Notes under the pieces: generated by a model
Told to the model about the DNA's origin: nothing
Seen by the model: only the letters and a program-made list of their open reading frames with translations
The model's database searches: none
Position numbers and translations under genes: made by a program
Shown: positions 1 through 12,900 of the stretch, piece by piece
Position numbering within the stretch: the stretch's first letter is position 1
How the letters are laid out: each line of letters opens with the position of its first letter
NCBI GenBank assembly: GCA_037389465.1
Contig: JAZARR010000213.1
Coordinates: forward strand, 4,570,501 to 4,634,500
DNA length: 64,000 bases
DNA from: Baylisascaris procyonis
Lineage: Eukaryota > Nematoda > Chromadorea > Rhabditida > Ascarididae
Direction of reading: 5' to 3'

Positions 1-799
1 AGTGAGGAACTTAAAACTTTTTTAAATGAGCCAACAGCATTTATTGTTGAAATTTCATCCTTATTGCAAAGGAAATAAAGCGCTGAAGAAAGTCGTAGAA
101 GCAGATCTAGCACGCCGAAGCTATTTATCGCTTAATAACAAGTAGTAGGCCATGTCTGTAGCCTAGGATCCAGTTAAAAAATGGTCACATACTAGAAAGA
201 GGGGCGTTTTTGATTAGCTGAAAATTTCTTTAGTCTAAGAAAGGTGCCCAGCCTTCATGAATATCTTTTTTTTTTTTCGATAATAGGGAAGCTGTCTTCA
301 CTCAAAACGAATGAACGTTTTTAACCTTTCCTGTTGCTGGGGCAAGAAATGTATCTTCGTTCTCGTATCTTCATTCAGAGTTGCATAGAGGTCTAAATGT
401 GAAATTCCCTTCCCTGAGGTATAGAAAAAAGAAAAAACAACGAATCTGATTCCATTTAAGGCGTAGAATTAGTAGGCTGGTTAAATATTTCACAGTTGGC
501 TTTGCTTGTTTTACTTTGTCAAACGTTAGGTAAAGCTTCGGGAGTCAAATTTTTGGACCCCATTTTTACCTCTTTCTCGCCCATTTAACTCTGGGGGACA
601 ATTCTGATTACTTCAAACGGCAGTTGCAGAAGTGCCGCAGTTGAATAACTTTACTTCTTCGCCCTCTTCCCGAAGTTCTCTCTAGAGAAAAAGCATGAGA
701 GTAGACTTATAAGAAATTTCATAGTTTTAACTACATCATCGATGGGTGAACTTTATTGCATGAATTTCTTATAGAGCATTAATAATTTTTTTTATTTAG

Positions 800-3700
800 A
801 ATCAAGACCTCGACGTATTGGCGAACGAGTTGACACGTATGGGACGGCATCAGGAGCAGAACGGTAGCTGTAGTCCACCGCCTCCTGCACCACCCCCTCG
901 CGATACGTCAATAATGGGTGCCGTTGAGGAGAACACCTCACCTCACGATGGCACTCTTCTGGCGAGTGAGCCCGCTCTTCGACACTCGGTAGGCGATCAT
1001 TCTTAGTCATTCGCTTCCTTCAAAATATGACAGGAGTTATCTCTCTGTATGATTGTAACAAGCTTCTTAGTTATCTTGCTTCTCTATTTTTATTTTATCT
1101 CCCTACATTTAATTTCAATATAATTTTACACCTCTATCTTTATTTCTCTTGCTTATAGTCAGTTTATTTCTGAATTTCCTTCAATTAAATCCCACTTTTT
1201 TATCTTTCTTAAACAATATTCATGTTTGTATTGAAATTACTTTCAATGGGGAACTCAAGGTTGTTTCCATTGAAAGGACGATGAGCTTCCTGTTGATAGA
1301 TTTGTGCAGTGTATCCACAATGCGTTGCGTTCTGTCGCACTACGAAGAAACAATGCAAAAAACGTTCAGTTCAATCATGCCTTATTGAATAGGAAATTCA
1401 AAGTAAAATCTGACCGTCGATACGATATATGATTTTATTTTTTAGGTTCTGGAAGAAGGTACTTTGCGAGGACCAAATAAACCATTACCACCAACACCTA
1501 ACGATCAGTCACCTGCATCAGACGTGCCAGGAGATGACGGAACTTTGCTTATCACTCATAAGGTAACATCTGTGTATTAGATCATTGGTTGGAAACTCTA
1601 TACTTTTGAATTTGTGTAGTTGAAAGAGTAAATCATTTCTCAGGAAATATAATTGCAGTTGTATTTTTTTCATTCCCTCGTTTTTTATTTTAAGTTTACT
1701 TTTAAGTGTTTATGTTCTTTTCTCAACAAACCATCTTCATTGCGAGTAGCTTTAGAGAACATTTATTGGTTTATAATGTAGATGCATGGCAGGAGAGGGA
1801 AGGAAAATCGAGGCGTTCTTGTAATTTTAGGAATTTATAGAACCCTTCTTTCCAACTGTTTTTCATTTTTGTCACTCTCTGATTATAGCTTTTTAGAAAA
1901 AAAATCGATATTTTCCTCGAGTGATTTTTGCTCTCGACATTTGGTGAATGGTCTCTTATTGCTTTATTTCCGATGAAGGGAATAATTATTTGAACGTATT
2001 TAAATTCGGTCCACGTTTGGATCTTTTTTTTTAGATGCAGTACTTCTTAACGCTTTGCAACTGCCTAAAGTAAGGAAGCTGTGGGGACGGACAGTAGGAT
2101 CAGAACATAGTAAAATAGTTTTCGACTTTGTGAAGGCGTTTGATTTGTTATCGAAGCTTTGTTTAGCTTAAATCATTGAAGACAAGAAGTACAAATGCCG
2201 TTGAAAGCGGTCGTAAAATTAGATTAGCACACCTCATGCAGTGAACGAACACAAATAAATGCTTGAGGGTTTGTCCCAAAACCAATGCAAATTGATTATA
2301 AGGCTATTTTATCAGCAATATGGTATACAGTTGCCTATTTGAGAACACTTCAAATGTGCAGTGGATCGCCTTTCGCTGACACCAAACCACCAGATCTCTT
2401 TCTCTTAAACTATATAAAAATTGAGCTAACGGAGAAAGAAAACCTAAATCCCATTATTATCGCATTAAACATAAATAAATTGTACTGCATGCAATTTTTT
2501 TTTATTTTTATTTCGGGGATTAAAAATGAAACACATTGCAGCGCAATAGCAGTGCAGATTTATCACGTCGAAATAACGGCGACTCGTCGGCTCATGTTCG
2601 ACTCTCGCAAATGGTTAAGGCAGCATCGATGCCAGATGTAGGTTTCTCATTTCATTTACTGTGCTAGTGAAGTGATATTGGAGCTGATGATGAGCTGCGA
2701 TTAATACTGACTCCTTCCTGGACGATGGTTTTCCTTAGTTGCACTGAAAATATGAGGCAGTTGACCTCATCAGTTACCTAATATTTCCTCTCATATCCTT
2801 TTTTTGGATATTTGCTTCATTTAATTCATTTTGCGGTCGCTTGTTATAACATTGATAATTATAGCAGCCTCCGGATGCAGCAGAGATTATAATCGGATGC
2901 ACCGAATCGAGCAGTAGTGAGGGTTCAAACAATTCATCGCCTAGGGGGTCGCCATTGGATGCACGTAAGAGCACCTCACGTGCGTCAGGTTCACGTTGTG
3001 CGGTAATGCCCGACCTATTACCAAAGACACCGCCCACAGAGCGCAATCCGGCGCCTCCTCTTGCGTTCACCAAAGATCAGAGTTCTGCGAGTATCGAATC
3101 ACAGAGCGTTGATGAGGTGATTTTTTTGAGTTTTATCAAGCGTATGACTGTTGAAGTTTCTAAAACTGGAAAATTTTCAGCTTCGATCTATAAAATGCTA
3201 AGTAATTATGGCTGCATAAATAGCAGCATGCTCCGTTCCACAATCATCTACACCTTCGACCGTTAATAATAACTTTACATATATTTATTATAACATAAAT
3301 CAAAAGAAGAGATAGCAATTCAGTGAATGGGGAATAATGGGATTGGTGCAATAAACGAAAGTAGAACAGTAGCAGTAATTAGCAATGTAATTTTTATGAG
3401 TGTTCAATCAATTAATTGTGTTTATTGCTTCATTTAGGTTTCAATTTTTCCCATTATGGCTGCATCAGTGTCATATTTTATGATATTATTTTCTCTATCA
3501 TGACTTTCAATCAGCAATGAAATTTTTGATAACACTGCAGAAATTACTTCTTATTTCGTTTTCACTCTGCAACTCTATATCATTATTGATTAGTGCAAAA
3601 TGTTGGGTAAATACTGAATAGATGATAGAGATAAGGAATTATTAAACACTTTAGAAGTAACGAGTAACTCATTTAAGTAACCAAAAATGCGCAATTGAAA

Positions 3701-6700
3701 TTTCTATTGAATAGTTTACTGCGATATTTTTACAGTCTTGCATCTTTTCAAATATTTTTCTCAATAATGCAGTGTTATGCACTCATCAAATAAACATCGT
3801 TGAATGATGATAACAAGTGGGCTAATAGTTTTTCTCTGATTTTATCTATTTTATTCCATCATTCCGATGTTGCAATCGAAATAGGTAATGCTGTCATTTT
3901 GGTGCTATACATTTTCAATTTTTTTTTCGTTTTAAGGTTTTCTTTTTCATCTAAGTTGACAGGATTAATTTCTATTGGCTTTCCGATTTCCTTGTGGTAT
4001 TTTCTTGCTTCGTAATACAGCTGAATTATTTCACTCTTCTATAGTGAATTTACTTAGGATGTAGAGCGATGAGTCATTATGCTAAGGAAATCATATGTGC
4101 CCTCTAATGTGCCACTTTTTGCCTAGTCTGACTACGTTTATCGCCACCTTCGATTGAGTTCTTGAATGGTTATGTCTATAAAACAGCACATTTCTAAGAA
4201 AATAAGAGCATTTTTCACGTAGAGAAGGTATGTAAAAATTCACCCTTTCTGAAACATAAATTCCATCCATGCAGCGTCCAGGTAGGCTTGAGATGGAAGG
4301 CGATGAACTGAAAAGTTTTCCTCCTCCAGCTGGCTGGCTTACTGTTGCTGTGTTAATTAAACTTTAATTGTTTAACATTACCTTATAACAATGGAAATAT
4401 TCAAATAAATATCAGCAGGCACATCATTTGTTTTTCAAGTTTTTTATTCCTTTGCACTAATAAATTCCATAACCGACCGTTTCATATTTGTCTTGCTATT
4501 CCATTTCCATCACATTTTTTCCTATCCCCATCCTTGAATGCATGCCTTTTTTTTAAATGGGGTAATATTTGTGCGCACAATAGTTGGTTGGCTTTTTCTA
4601 AACAGAATGTTGGTGGTTTTTTGTGCATTAATTGCAATTAATCGCTGCTTTTCACAGATAACATCGTTGTTTGGCAGCTTTTATGTGAGTTTTCATTCAG
4701 TTTATTTTGTGCAGTGATGCATGTGATCGTCGTTGTGTTGTATGGCTGAATGATGCACTCTGATCTTCAATTTGCACTATTTGCACATCTAATTGGGTAA
4801 TCTTGTGCACTCTCAATGCTTTAGATTGAATTTTCACTTCACCATAAAAGCATTCCCCCTTTCTAAATTTGAAACATATTGCATTGATCGATAAGATTCT
4901 CTCCTATCCGAATGAACATATCAAAGACGCTGTCAATCCATCGATTGTATGCACATCGTTTTAGCGGATGTAATTTGTTTGCCCACATGATGATTTAACG
5001 TCATTGTTAAGCACATATTTGAGCGTAATCTGAGTTGATATGCTTAAAAATGCCTTCGTAAACGTCGTAAAGGTATTTCGTTCCCCTTTTTTCATCGTTA
5101 TCGTTTCTGCATTGCATCGCTTTAAACTTCCAGTGAAACTTTTCGACTGTAATAAATTGGCTCTTTCTCATTTATTTTGTTTTATGTTTCTAAATATTCA
5201 TTAAAATTGGTTATTAAATTTGTAAAATCTATAAAAGATTTATATGTATCAAACGATGCAGTAAATTTAAAGTAATATAAGTAAAGAGAGCTGTAAACCG
5301 TTGAGGTGATACGAATGAAATGATTTGCATTGTAAAGATAATTTTTCTAATAAGTGAAGAAAGGATGGCTGAGTGAGACAAAAACGAGGAGAGAAGGAAG
5401 AGTTGAACAATTTATTAGCGATGTTTCTTTTTGTGATTTTATTTTAGCATTTTTTATTTTCATTTGATTTCGATTGTTCGTTTGTGATTGATTATATCAT
5501 CGTTGTTGAACATTGTAATTATGAGTTGCGTTTAGTGAATCCTTAGAAATGATTGATCTTTGACGTCCTTTTCATGCGATTGAGATGTAGTTTTTTTTTG
5601 CTTCTATTTTAATTTATTTACAAAATGTTTTCATTATTATATACTTAAATATTCATAGATTTGCGATTAAGTTAGGTATTGCGCGATTCTTTTGTGATCG
5701 GAAATGAATAGAAAAGTGTGCAGGCAAACATAAAACGAAAAAAACTTGTTTTGTTTACTTAAAAGCTAAGAGGCGAGCTTGGCATTGCAAAGGTGATTTT
5801 ACAATGGTGATGCTCACCTTTCAACCACCATCATTGATTATGCAGGGAGTGTATATTAGGGTTGCATTAGAATTCTAGCCCTGATTTCAGAATTCGGAGT
5901 TGTTTTTTCTGCAATATTCGTTGCGATTGTCGAAGAATCGTTTTGAATCGAGACCTATTGTTTATGTTGAGTTACGGATCATATGAGCACATTTAGCTAG
6001 CTAGCTGAGGTGCTAAATTTATAGTTTATTTCTTACTAATATTACCCTTTATACTTCAAAAAATTTATTCCAACTTTCTGAGGTTGTTCCTTTTTCAAAT
6101 TTTAGGGCCGAATCGATTGGTCGTAACTCGATCGACTACTAATCCACTTAAATTAATCATTCAAGCATTAAATTTACATAAAATGCAGCGATGAATTTCA
6201 CATTTTCAAGACAGTTCAAGTAGAGTCTAACAAAGGTTTTATGTTATTATCAGAAAGTACTGTTTCGTATTTCTATCTTTTTGAAACATTTCCCCATATC
6301 TTTGTGTTCACACTTCTTTAAATCTCGCAATTTCCTTTCGAATAACCGAGTTCCTTTCCTCGTTCAACCCCTTTTTCCTTCCCCTTTCCCTCCACCTTCC
6401 CTTCGCTGGTACCTACTTTTTATTTGTGTGCTTTCAAACTATGTATCCGTCATTTGCAGCTTGCATCACTGCACTCATAAGTTATATTGAATTTATTAGG
6501 TGCCTCAAAGTTAGATTCTCTTCCTAGAGCGTTGAGTCATTTCTGAAAACTTGCAAGCGTTTTTATTACCGAAGATTGAATTTCGCTTTAATGTGTCTCT
6601 AAACTGCTCATCTATAGATAAAGAGTTGCCTATCGTCTTATATGAATCAGCTCCGATCTCGAGCATCCAGGATCGAATTCCGCTCATCTATGTTTGAGTA

Positions 6701-9700
6701 GTCTCGATTTCAGTTCCCCTCCGCATTCTTGTAATCAATAATTTATGAATTATTGCTATTAGCTATGTGGTGGAAATCAAAACCATCCTATGGAAGTTCG
6801 ATTAAATTCGACAAACTTGTTATCCAAACTCGATCACTCCAACGCCATTTATTGCTCATCGATACTTACGAATATGTTTTATACGTTTCTTTGCATACTT
6901 ACTTACGAATATCTTTTTATCTATACGTTTCATTCTTGCTTTGCAGGTTGACAAAATAGTTAGCTAAATAAATGTGCATAAGCTTTTCGTCATGTCATCT
7001 ATTTTATGTTATCTTGCTTTTTACGTCGCTATTGCTAATTATGTCCCATGCATGTCCCTGTCTGTCTGTCCCTCTGTCTATCTGTTTCATTAATTTCTTT
7101 TCGGGCAGCTTAGAGGTTATAACGATGAAGTTTGCTTTGCATAATCAATTTCGTCGAGTGAATTCTATTACGATTGATTTGCTTTTATTTGAGTTATTAC
7201 TGATAGTTAAAAACGCCATAAAATTTGCAGTTTTGCTTTGTAGAAAGTGAAATGGAACAATTTTTTTTTTCAATTAAAGATTTGTTTAGCTTATCGTTCT
7301 GTTAGGAAAACGCACCATTAGGCTTTTTTATCGTTAGATTTGGTTTTATCGAAAAAAGATTGAGCTGATGTACTGAAATGCGAAAGTTTGCGTTATAGAA
7401 TCTCGTTGGCGCGCTTTCCTACTTTTCCAGATTAAATAAATGTTGCAGTTGTTTGGGGTTCTACAATGCTGTGCTTATTTTTAACTGGTTCGTATTGGTT
7501 AATTTCAATTTTCTGTTTATTTTCATTTTTTCGTTCACACCAATGTATTCATAACCGTCTACAGTTGCACTCCATAAGAGAAGTGAAAGCACCTTAGTGC
7601 ACTCTCTTATGCTTTCTAATATATTTGTGTGTTGATTAGTTTGTTCCGATAGCTGCATTTTTAACATTCTTTTATTTATTTAACGCGTTAAAAATAGAGT
7701 TTTCCAGTTTTATAGGGATTTCCAACGTTGATTGTCAAAAAATTCAGTTCAGTAAAACTTATTGGGCCACCCGTAATTGACTGCTGAAAGATCGTTCTAT
7801 GATAAGGACGCGGAATTGATTTTGATTCACCTTTTGACACAAAATAACAAAAAATCCTCTGAGAGGACATTTGGAAAGAATAATGCCTCGAAAGGCTTTC
7901 ACAATTTTGGTTTATTGAAAGCGATATGATTTTTTAAATAGAGGAAACATTCTCATAGAAGTCTAGTGGATTTTACCAAGAGTAAAATATTTTCTGAAGA
8001 ATAGTGATAAGGATTGTTCTAAGAAGTTTGTGGATTCTGGCATCTACTCTTTAGAACAGAGCACTGATTTCAGTATCCAATGGGTGGAGGTAATTTGCCA
8101 AGCAATCATATTCCATTGGCGGCACGAGATCGTGAAAAGTCTTTTGTTGGCTATTTTGGTGCCGGAATGGGCAGTAGCGGAACGGTGAATAGACCTGGAC
8201 GAGCACAAGACACCAATCAGGTACATTTCTGTTGCGATGTTTTCCAGTGATGATCTTTACGCTGCTGGAACTAACTGCCGAAGTTGGAAGGATCTGAGAT
8301 TTCAGAATTAAAACGCTTCCTTAGTGAGCAATATTCGATTTATAATCGCTGTAGTTTTACATTAATTTCCAAGCTATAGAAGTTTACTTTCATTCCAACT
8401 GACGAAGCATTCTAGAAGTAGGACCACTGATTTTTGGTATATATATATATATATATATCTTCGTTGTGCAATTACGACTGCTAAATATTCTTCTGTCTTC
8501 TCTCAACAGGTTTCAATATTCTCCTCTCTTCAATAATTGCTCAAAAGTTGCTCCGTAGATTATAATTCCAGTAAAGATCATTCTGAGTTTTCGTATGTGC
8601 CACCCATTAAAAACATGAACTATCCCATGTTCACTTGACTCTTCGAATGGAGCTATATTATTTCCAGGTGCAAGTTAATGTGAATCCGAATCCGGTGGGT
8701 TCAGCTGCTTCGGGACATTCGGATGGAGATGCGCCAGAAATTCGAAAATATAAAAAGAAATTTAGCGGAGATGTGAGTTTCTTTCTTCGAATTTTTTGAT
8801 AAGTGCGAAGAGAAGTTGTTGATGGCTGCATCTTTCGTACAAAAGTATTGTTGATATTGTGAAACACTGGAATAGTCGCGTATAAACAGCGGACTTCGAA
8901 TGTATATTCCTCGGATTAGATCCCTTTAAGCATCTTTCTCTCCATTTAAAGCCTACTCGAGCAGTGGTACCACAATTGTTTTTAATCAAATCAATGACGC
9001 GGATTTAATGATTGGGTCTAACCTAATAAATTTTCATTTTTATTTTTCTTTTCATTTCATCCATTTTTGGCCCAAAAATTTTTGTGAAAGAATATTTTTT
9101 TCAAATTGTGGATTATCAGGAGAGTACAACTCTGATTACCAAATTTCTGTTGCATAGCTTTTCAGCTGCATAATTGAAAAGTGACCAACGGAATTTGCTA
9201 CCTAAAATGTGCGTAATTTTACTATGAACAATCGTTTACTCACATGTTAGTTTCTTGTTAGCTAAAATCTTTAGGAGCAAAGAGCATACGCGGTTGTGGC
9301 GGATGAAGAGACGGGGTAGTCTCGGCCGCTCCCATGCCGCTTCTAGCAGGGGTCCTCGTGATGTCGAGGGCACACTAATACTTTCATGGGGTTTTTCTCT
9401 TTCAGTGCAAGTTAGGCGCCGGCATATGATCAGACATAACTCACCGTCTTCTTCGTAAATGGATTTTTGTAATTAGCCTGATGTACCACCGCTTCGCCTA
9501 TGACTATCTCGACAAGTAAAATGGATCACAAACATTGAACATGTAGAATGTAGAGGCCTCCCGTTTATTCATAGCCAACTTCGTTGCCTTTTCTTGCTCT
9601 TAAAACTTTGCTTTTATAAGTGTGAAGGACGGATTTTTTGTGTTTAATGCAGTACAGAAATATGTTATCACTCCTGTAGTGAGTGTGCAGCTATATCACT

Positions 9701-9930
9701 TTCAGATTTTGTGTGCGGCATTGTGGGGCGTTAATTTGCTCATTGGTACCGATTCAGGTCTGATGCTATTAGACAGAAGCGGACAGGGGAAAGGTAGTAA
9801 CATTTCACATGCATTCTTATGTTTCTAACTTCTGAGGATGTTTTTTTGTGTTTTTGTTGGCTTTATAGTCGGAAATTCTATTTGCATTTCATGTGACACA
9901 GTGTGAGACTCCAATTCTTGTTCTGCATAG

Positions 9931-9979
<49 letters not shown>

Positions 9980-12900
9980 GGATCATGGTGTCAGTTTGAG
10001 CCTACTCTATGCGGATTATGTGGAAACGAGCGCGTCGTTGAAGTGAATTGTTTCATATGCGCTAAAGTAGCGCACAGATTAGGTTTGACGGTTACAAATT
10101 CTCTGTATCGTAAATTGGAATTTGGTGCATAGATGTACAGTGCACTGCAGATGGGCTTCTCCCTCCCTCTCCTTCTCTTTCTGTTTTTCGGCTGGTCGCC
10201 AAATAAAGGTGAAATATTCATGCCGTCTTGTTCGTTCTTTGAGATTACAGGTTGTCAGCTTCTGATTTCAATTTGTTCAGATATCGACTTGTTTTTCATA
10301 CTGTTTCTCCGTAGTTGTTGCATCGTCAACTCAGAATCAAATTATTGCTGCCCTCTTTAAATGAGGTGACGGAGGCAATGAGCTCATGTACATGTCATAC
10401 GTAAGCATATTTGTTATCCATTAAGCTTCTGCAAGTCCTGCAATAAATAGGAAAAGGCCATTGATCATTTCTTGACGTCTTTTACACCTCATCGATCTTT
10501 TCCTGACTTTCGGTAAATAATATACGGTAGATATATTAAATGTTAATATATGGTAAAAATAATGTTAATATTTTCAGTGTATCAGCTAATAACACGTCGA
10601 CGTTTCGAACAGATGAGTGTATTGGAGGGTCAAAATATTTTGGTGACCATTAGCGGTCGGAAGCGAAGGATACGGGTTTATTACCTCTCGTGGCTCAAGC
10701 AGAAAATACTTCGCACTGAGGGTGTCAGCGGCATTGAGGTGAGCACATCACAGTTTGTTCTTTTAGGTTTCAACTTTATGCTAAACTAAAGTTTTCTTTC
10801 CTTTCCTCTCTTCGTTCCCCCTTCCTCCATCTTTCTCTTGGAAAACACGTCCTATTTCGTCGAACAGGTAACTCTTATTACAGAAGAAATATTTCTGAAA
10901 GCTAAACCACCTCTAAACAAAAAGTTTCAATGTCTGAAAATTAAGAAAAATGCAAGACACGTCTTCAAGCTGTTGTTGTTTTCTTCGATCGCCTATTTGT
11001 GTTGTTCGTAAACAAAAAACTTCCATTTTTTACGATGTTTTCAGCTGATGTGGTTTTGAACTATTAAGGATATGTTTCAGTTGGAGAAACGTAATGGATG
11101 GGTGAATGTTGGCGATCTGCAAGGAGCGGTGCATTTCAAAGTAGTGCGTTATGAACGCATCAAATTTCTTGTTGTGGGACTCGAGAACGCTATCGAGATA
11201 TATGCTTGGGCACCGAAACCCTATCACAAATTCATGGCGTTCAAGGTCACCACTGCGTTTTTTTTCGCAGTTCATTTTTAATTTCATTGTTTATTTATTT
11301 CCTTTTTTATTTTTCGATAAGCTGATGAATGACATTTTTTAGATGTGTCGATATGATTTCATTATTTGCATTTCGCTCTTTATGCGGTCATTTTAACCTA
11401 TATATAAATGATAGCAAGCGATAGTAAAGGGCATAATAGCCGAGCAATAATATTTAGGAGAAATTCGTATGAAAATATTGGTCAGCCCTGAAAATGTATT
11501 CTTGAAGAGCGTCGCTAATGTCTCCGAAATTTTTTTAGCCGGTTTCGCTCATCCGTTCCAACGATCAAGCTCCACGTCAGATTCATAACATTCAAAAATC
11601 TTAAGTGCCATCCGCCACATTTCAGCAGTTTATCTGCTCGCACCGCCTAATGCATCTAATAAAAACGCATTTTATATAAACTAAAATTTTGAGAAACACA
11701 TCTAATGTATGAAAAAAATTTTTTGCTTGCTTCATCTGCCTTTCAAGAAATTTTTTGACTCTCGTTCCATCGCAAACCACATTCTACACCGAACAATGTT
11801 ATGGTGATGTTCTCTTTAGTATTGCTGAAGTAAAATCTCCTGGCATTAGGATTCAAATTGAGCTGATGCAAAAAGTTTTCATTCCTAGGTTTATCTTGAG
11901 ACATGCTGAGCTATTTTTAAGCCAACACAGAAGGTTATTTCAGATTTTCCAAGTCGTCAATGCCGTTATAAGTTTGTTGATGCGGCTTCCACGGAAACAG
12001 CATAATATGTTTTGATTTTCACCTGGGACAGCTGTTCTTTGCAAGTCATAATGCTTTTGAATTTACTGGCAACTGTAACCCATGAACGGCATGGATCGGC
12101 CACACTCTCAAATGCTGTGAAGAACAAAAGTGAGAGGTGATCTGAGGACTCATTTTCTATAAGCGCAAACAATGTTTATATGCCGCGGATGTATTATATT
12201 AATTTGAAATAGCGAACAGCGCATCGCTGTTAAGCATTGCGTAACGCTTTATCATGGATTACAGGCATTTACTCAACTGGCGCATCTACCTCTAATAGTT
12301 GATTTAACGGTGGAGGAGAACGCAAGATTGAAGGTGTTATATGGCTCGCGAGAAGGATTCCACGCGATTGATCTCGATTCTGGATCTATCGATGATATAT
12401 ACGCACCACCTAACGTGAGCATCTCAACATTTTATGAACAGCGATCATGCTGAGTGCTAATTGTTTAAAGGTTTAACTGGAAGCGAACAAATAAACACGC
12501 TTACTAAGCAAAACTCTGATTGAACTTGGATCACAGCTTCCACTTATGTACTCGAAATCTTTCGGACATTAGGAATTATTAGTGATTTAAAGCTACCGTA
12601 TGCGAAGTAGATAGGTAGGAGGGAGTGTTGGAGGAAAACCCATGCAAAAACCGATTAGACAATATTGATGATTGTGCAAATTCGAGACGTGCAAGAGAAC
12701 CTTACGCTATGTAGGTTTTATATAATTACTGGCTATTTTTGAGAGATGACTTTTCACACGTGAAGAGCAAAGAAAAAGGACCTAAAAATTTTCTTTTTCT
12801 TTATAAAAATATAGAGGAATGCACCGAAATATTAAAAAAAAAAACATCTTTGCGGGCATGCGTCAGAGTGGCTGCAATCCTAGGAATGTGTTCCTTCCAG

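Noticed and set aside
1..799. Left edge scanned for a further mig-15 exon
   Set aside because: No splice-bounded frame found; treated as intron.
2774..3073. Minus-strand ORF over a mig-15 exon
   Set aside because: A shadow of the Ser/Pro-rich exon 2865-3116.
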